Positions 4,475 to 7,032 of a DNA stretch of 7,032 nt are shown in pieces. The position numbers and the translations under genes were made by a program. The stretch is taken from contig PGTJ01000128.1 of assembly GCA_002794515.1 (NCBI GenBank), forward strand, positions 1 to 7,032, written 5' to 3'. Below the pieces are notes generated by a model that did no database searches, was not told where the DNA came from, and saw nothing but the letters and a program-made list of their open reading frames with translations. The stretch is from Phototrophicales bacterium (GTDB lineage: Bacteria; Chloroflexota; Anaerolineae; Aggregatilineales; Phototrophicaceae). The stretch's first letter is position 1; the number at the start of each line of letters is the position of its first letter.

Positions 4475-6292
4475 CTAATAATTCATGAAGTAAGCGGCAT
4501 CACGATGGATGAATACATGGTCAATAGCGATGTTATACACAGGTGTGCCATCGTCTTTCAAGATGGGCTTGACATTGCCATTTTCATCCAAAACAGGTTG
4601 CCCATTTTCGAGTTCAATCGCCTCCCAAACGAGGATGATGTCAATCCGTTTGAGGTTATCTTGATTATCGGTGATCAACACCGCGCCCCAACCGTTATAG
4701 AGTTCTTTGTCTTCTTTGGCGACTTGCTTCTCGAACAATTCCATCACATATGCCAAGCGGGGTGCTTCGGCTTGTGGGACAGGACGGACACGGATATTGG
4801 TCGCATCGAGGTTAAAGGCGGGGTTATGCGCCTCTGTCTTCAGCTTTTCTGCCAATTGCTTGCCCAATTCTGTGCCATATAACGCCTCGTTCAGCGCGGC
4901 AATCGCCGATTCTTTCATGCCCTCTTCGGCAGTGAATTCACGGGTGGTATAGAAGCCCGCAGGCAATTGTTCAAACGGCACAGGCAAAATGATACCCATA
5001 CGGTTATGGGCGGGTTCATGCGCCATATAATAGAAGATCTCTTGGTCGGCGGTGGTATTCACACCATATTCCGCTGTACCCATATAGCTCAATACGGTGA
5101 AGCTCGACATGAAGGCGAAGCACACGATGAGCGCAAAACGACGGTCGGCATACCGACGGCTGGGGGTGTTATCTAGGTAGGGCCAGGCGAAGAATATCAA
5201 CAAGACCACTGTGGGGAAGATAATGCCCCAAAGCACTTTATCACCCAATTTGAGCGCACCTTGAATCCACAAGAAATACCATGGGGCGGTTGTGCCTAAT
5301 GGGGTGACTTGTGGGTCGGCATGGGCTTCGAGGGGTGCATGATAAAACCACACACACAAGACCACAAGGATGAAGCTGGTCACACCAATCCACATGATTT
5401 CGCTGGTCAACACATCGGGGATGAAATACACACGCTTGTCGAGCGGGACGCGCTTGGCGGTGTCTTCGCCGATATTTTCTTTTTGTGGTGGCAAACTATG
5501 ACCATGAATAATCACTTTATAATAGTGAACACCGGTGAAGATGAACAAAATGGCAGGCACAGCCAACACATGAAGCAGATAGAAGCGCAACAAACCATTC
5601 GCGCCAATATCTGGACCACCGCGCAACAGCAAATTGAGCGTTTCGCCGACAATCGGTGGTGGCGAGGCTTCGACCATCGATGCGCCAATCGTCACCGCCC
5701 ATAGAGCGAGTTGATCCCAGGGGAGCAAATACCCGCTAAAGCTGAGGAAGAAGGTGGCGAACAGCAAAATCACGCCAGAGAACCACGTAAATTGTCGTGG
5801 TTTTTTATACGATCCCGTCATAAAAGTTCGTATCATATGGAGCGTGACGATGAGAACCATCGCTTCTGCACCCAAGCGGTGCAAGTCACGCATGAGTTGA
5901 CCGAGTGGCACATTGCTCAGGATTGCCACCATGTTGCCGTAGGCAATTTGTGGCGATGGCGTATACCACACCATCAGGAACATGCCTGTAATCGTCTCGA
6001 AAAATACAAAATAAGTAGATAACCATCCTAAACGGAAGGTGGGATACACCCCCGTCATATCTTTATGAAAAAAGCTGGGGCGCATGTGCAACCAAAAGCC
6101 ATCGCTATGGGGTTGCAAACGCGGATTGGGACGACGGCTCGGTGCTTCGCCGCGCAAGGCTTCACGAATATCTTGGATATTCATGCCTGCGGTGATGCTC
6201 TTCACGATGTCGTCTACACCTTCAAAAACTGCTCTCTTAAACCCTTTTTCCTTAATATCATCAAGGAATGAGGGAAATGGGAGTATGGACAT
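4475..6292 (-). CDS. qcrB: cytochrome b (b6/subunit IV fusion) of bc-type complex, with C-terminal extension
   Basis: This is the quinol-oxidising membrane subunit. Of 605 residues, a soluble N-terminal part (about 1-85) precedes a four-helix cytochrome b6-like core (about 89-260) and a three-helix subunit IV-like part (about 297-405), fused in one chain. Heme b ligands are H138/H152 in helix B and H241/H256 in helix D; the 14-residue gap in helix D is the b6f-type spacing. Residues around PWDQLALW (191-198) follow helix C. The Qo motif on the E-F loop reads A336-P-W-Y339 instead of PEWY. The position equivalent to the heme c-n cysteine of b6 appears to be R87, so that heme is unlikely. About 195 residues after the last helix (about 410-605) form a soluble extension with no CxxCH. 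The SD AGGAG lies 7 nt before the ATG; the Rieske gene ends 63 nt upstream. Confidence 0.95.
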   Translation of the reverse strand: MSILPFPSFLDDIKEKGFKRAVFEGVDDIVKSITAGMNIQDIREALRGEAPSRRPNPRLQPHSDGFWLHMRPSFFHKDMTGVYPTFRLGWLSTYFVFFETITGMFLMVWYTPSPQIAYGNMVAILSNVPLGQLMRDLHRLGAEAMVLIVTLHMIRTFMTGSYKKPRQFTWFSGVILLFATFFLSFSGYLLPWDQLALWAVTIGASMVEASPPPIVGETLNLLLRGGPDIGANGLLRFYLLHVLAVPAILFIFTGVHYYKVIIHGHSLPPQKENIGEDTAKRVPLDKRVYFIPDVLTSEIMWIGVTSFILVVLCVWFYHAPLEAHADPQVTPLGTTAPWYFLWIQGALKLGDKVLWGIIFPTVVLLIFFAWPYLDNTPSRRYADRRFALIVCFAFMSSFTVLSYMGTAEYGVNTTADQEIFYYMAHEPAHNRMGIILPVPFEQLPAGFYTTREFTAEEGMKESAIAALNEALYGTELGKQLAEKLKTEAHNPAFNLDATNIRVRPVPQAEAPRLAYVMELFEKQVAKEDKELYNGWGAVLITDNQDNLKRIDIILVWEAIELENGQPVLDENGNVKPILKDDGTPVYNIAIDHVFIHRDAAYFMNY

Positions 6293-6355
6293 AAAGTGAC
6301 TCCTCTAATCCGAACACAACCAACACACTCACACTAAATACACATCCACAACACA

Positions 6356-6946
6356 CTACGCGCCGTGTGGTGGACCCAAAATGCGCTTGCCAGAATTGAC
6401 CACAACCCGTTCAATGGTGCGTCCATTCAATTGAATGGGGTCGCGGCTACCGTTGCTCGATGCTTGTGAACCATCGGTGAAGAAGATGGTGAATTCATAG
6501 GCATCTAAACCACGCGGGGCAGGACCTTCAATCCATTCACCAGCGATACGATATTTCGACCCATGACATGGACATTCAAAACGATGATTGTTATCTGACC
6601 AACCGGGCAAACATCCCAAATGGGTACACACGGCATATAAAGCGACAAATCCTTCTGATGAATTCGATAACCACATCCGTCCTTCGGGGACTCGTGTCGG
6701 CTTTGCATCGACCTCTGGGATTGCATCACTCCCAAATACAAACTCGCCACCAAATTCGCCTTCTTTGAAGCGTGGCAACAAATACCAAATCAATCCAACT
6801 GCTGATTCACCCAAGAGCATCACAATCGATGCCCCCCAAATATAATATAAGAACTCACGGCGATTGATGCCCGCAACATCTACCACAACTTGTTGGGTAG
6901 CTGTCCGCTCGACCAATGCACCTTTACTACTTGCGGCAGTAGCCAT
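6356..6946 (-). CDS. qcrA: Rieske iron-sulfur protein of bc-type complex
   Basis: This protein takes the first electron from quinol in the Q cycle and passes it to cytochrome c. Of 196 residues, a short N-terminus is followed by a twin-arginine-like motif N28-R-R-E-F-L33 and a membrane helix (about 34-57), so Tat-dependent insertion is likely. The cluster-binding boxes are C107-T-H109-L-G-C112 and C125-P-C127-H128-G-S: ligands C107, H109, C125 and H128, with C112-C127 as the expected disulfide. S130 and Y132, which raise the cluster potential in well-studied Rieske proteins, are both present. It is the first visible gene of the operon; the 74 nt between its reading frame and the right edge hold no gene or clear promoter that I can support. 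Confidence 0.95.
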   Translation of the reverse strand: MATAASSKGALVERTATQQVVVDVAGINRREFLYYIWGASIVMLLGESAVGLIWYLLPRFKEGEFGGEFVFGSDAIPEVDAKPTRVPEGRMWLSNSSEGFVALYAVCTHLGCLPGWSDNNHRFECPCHGSKYRIAGEWIEGPAPRGLDAYEFTIFFTDGSQASSNGSRDPIQLNGRTIERVVVNSGKRILGPPHGA

Positions 6947-6951
6947 GCCAT

Positions 6952-6956
6952 CCTCC
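6952..6956 (-). promoter_or_regulatory. ribosome binding site that fixes the Rieske start
   Basis: GGAGG on the minus strand lies 5 nt before the ATG at 6946. The frame also offers a GTG at 6958, but that codon overlaps this SD and has no better one upstream, so the ATG is preferred. Confidence 0.75.
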
Positions 6957-7032
6957 ACAAAAATGCTTGTTGTTCAGGGTGTTTCGTTTGTTCACTTAAA
7001 ATCAATAATAACCAAAACACACATACAATGAC

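Noticed and set aside
6020..6040. Possible covalent heme c-n site in the cytochrome b6-like part
   Set aside because: Aligning the LG...ITG segment with b6 puts Arg87 where Cys35 of b6 would be. The only cysteines (313 and 391) are in the subunit IV-like part.

Overview
All genes that can be supported in this window lie on the minus strand, so the region reads from right to left. It carries a quinol:cytochrome c oxidoreductase (bc-type) operon, then an extra c-type cytochrome, a small membrane protein, and the start of a cytochrome c maturation (Ccm) operon that runs off the left edge. No rRNA, tRNA, CRISPR array or mobile element was seen. No gap between genes exceeds 300 bases.

Right to left: a Rieske iron-sulfur protein (6356-6946), a fused cytochrome b/subunit IV with a long C-terminal extension (4475-6292), and a membrane-anchored diheme cytochrome c with a coiled-coil insertion (3097-4383). 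A clear Rho-independent terminator (3045-3074) closes this operon. Next come a monoheme cytochrome c (2279-2959), which is a paralogue of the second heme domain of the diheme protein, and an unrecognised 84-residue membrane protein (1963-2217). The last block is a Cys-type CcmE (1275-1835), a 401-residue exported protein with a C-terminal membrane anchor (73-1278), and the first 25 codons of an ABC ATPase that is probably CcmA (1-76). These last three genes are linked by 4-nt ATGA start/stop overlaps.

The genes fit together. The Rieske protein and cytochrome b oxidise quinol, the cytochromes c carry the electrons onward, and the Ccm genes make the holocytochromes. The extracytoplasmic proteins carry either signal peptides/anchors or, in the Rieske protein, a twin-arginine motif.

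Organism: a bacterium that respires through a b6f-like fused bc complex, uses Shine-Dalgarno starts and has moderate GC. The Cys-type CcmE, the diheme cytochrome c in place of c1 and the general style of the proteins suggest Chloroflexota (Anaerolineae-like). This is inference without a database search.

The points most worth a second look are the Qo motif APWY in place of PEWY, the CxxxF heme-attachment motif in CcmE, the unknown protein translationally coupled between ccmE and ccmA, the extra-membrane extension on cytochrome b, the coiled coil inside a heme domain, and a 17-bp RNA-type hairpin ahead of the diheme cytochrome gene.
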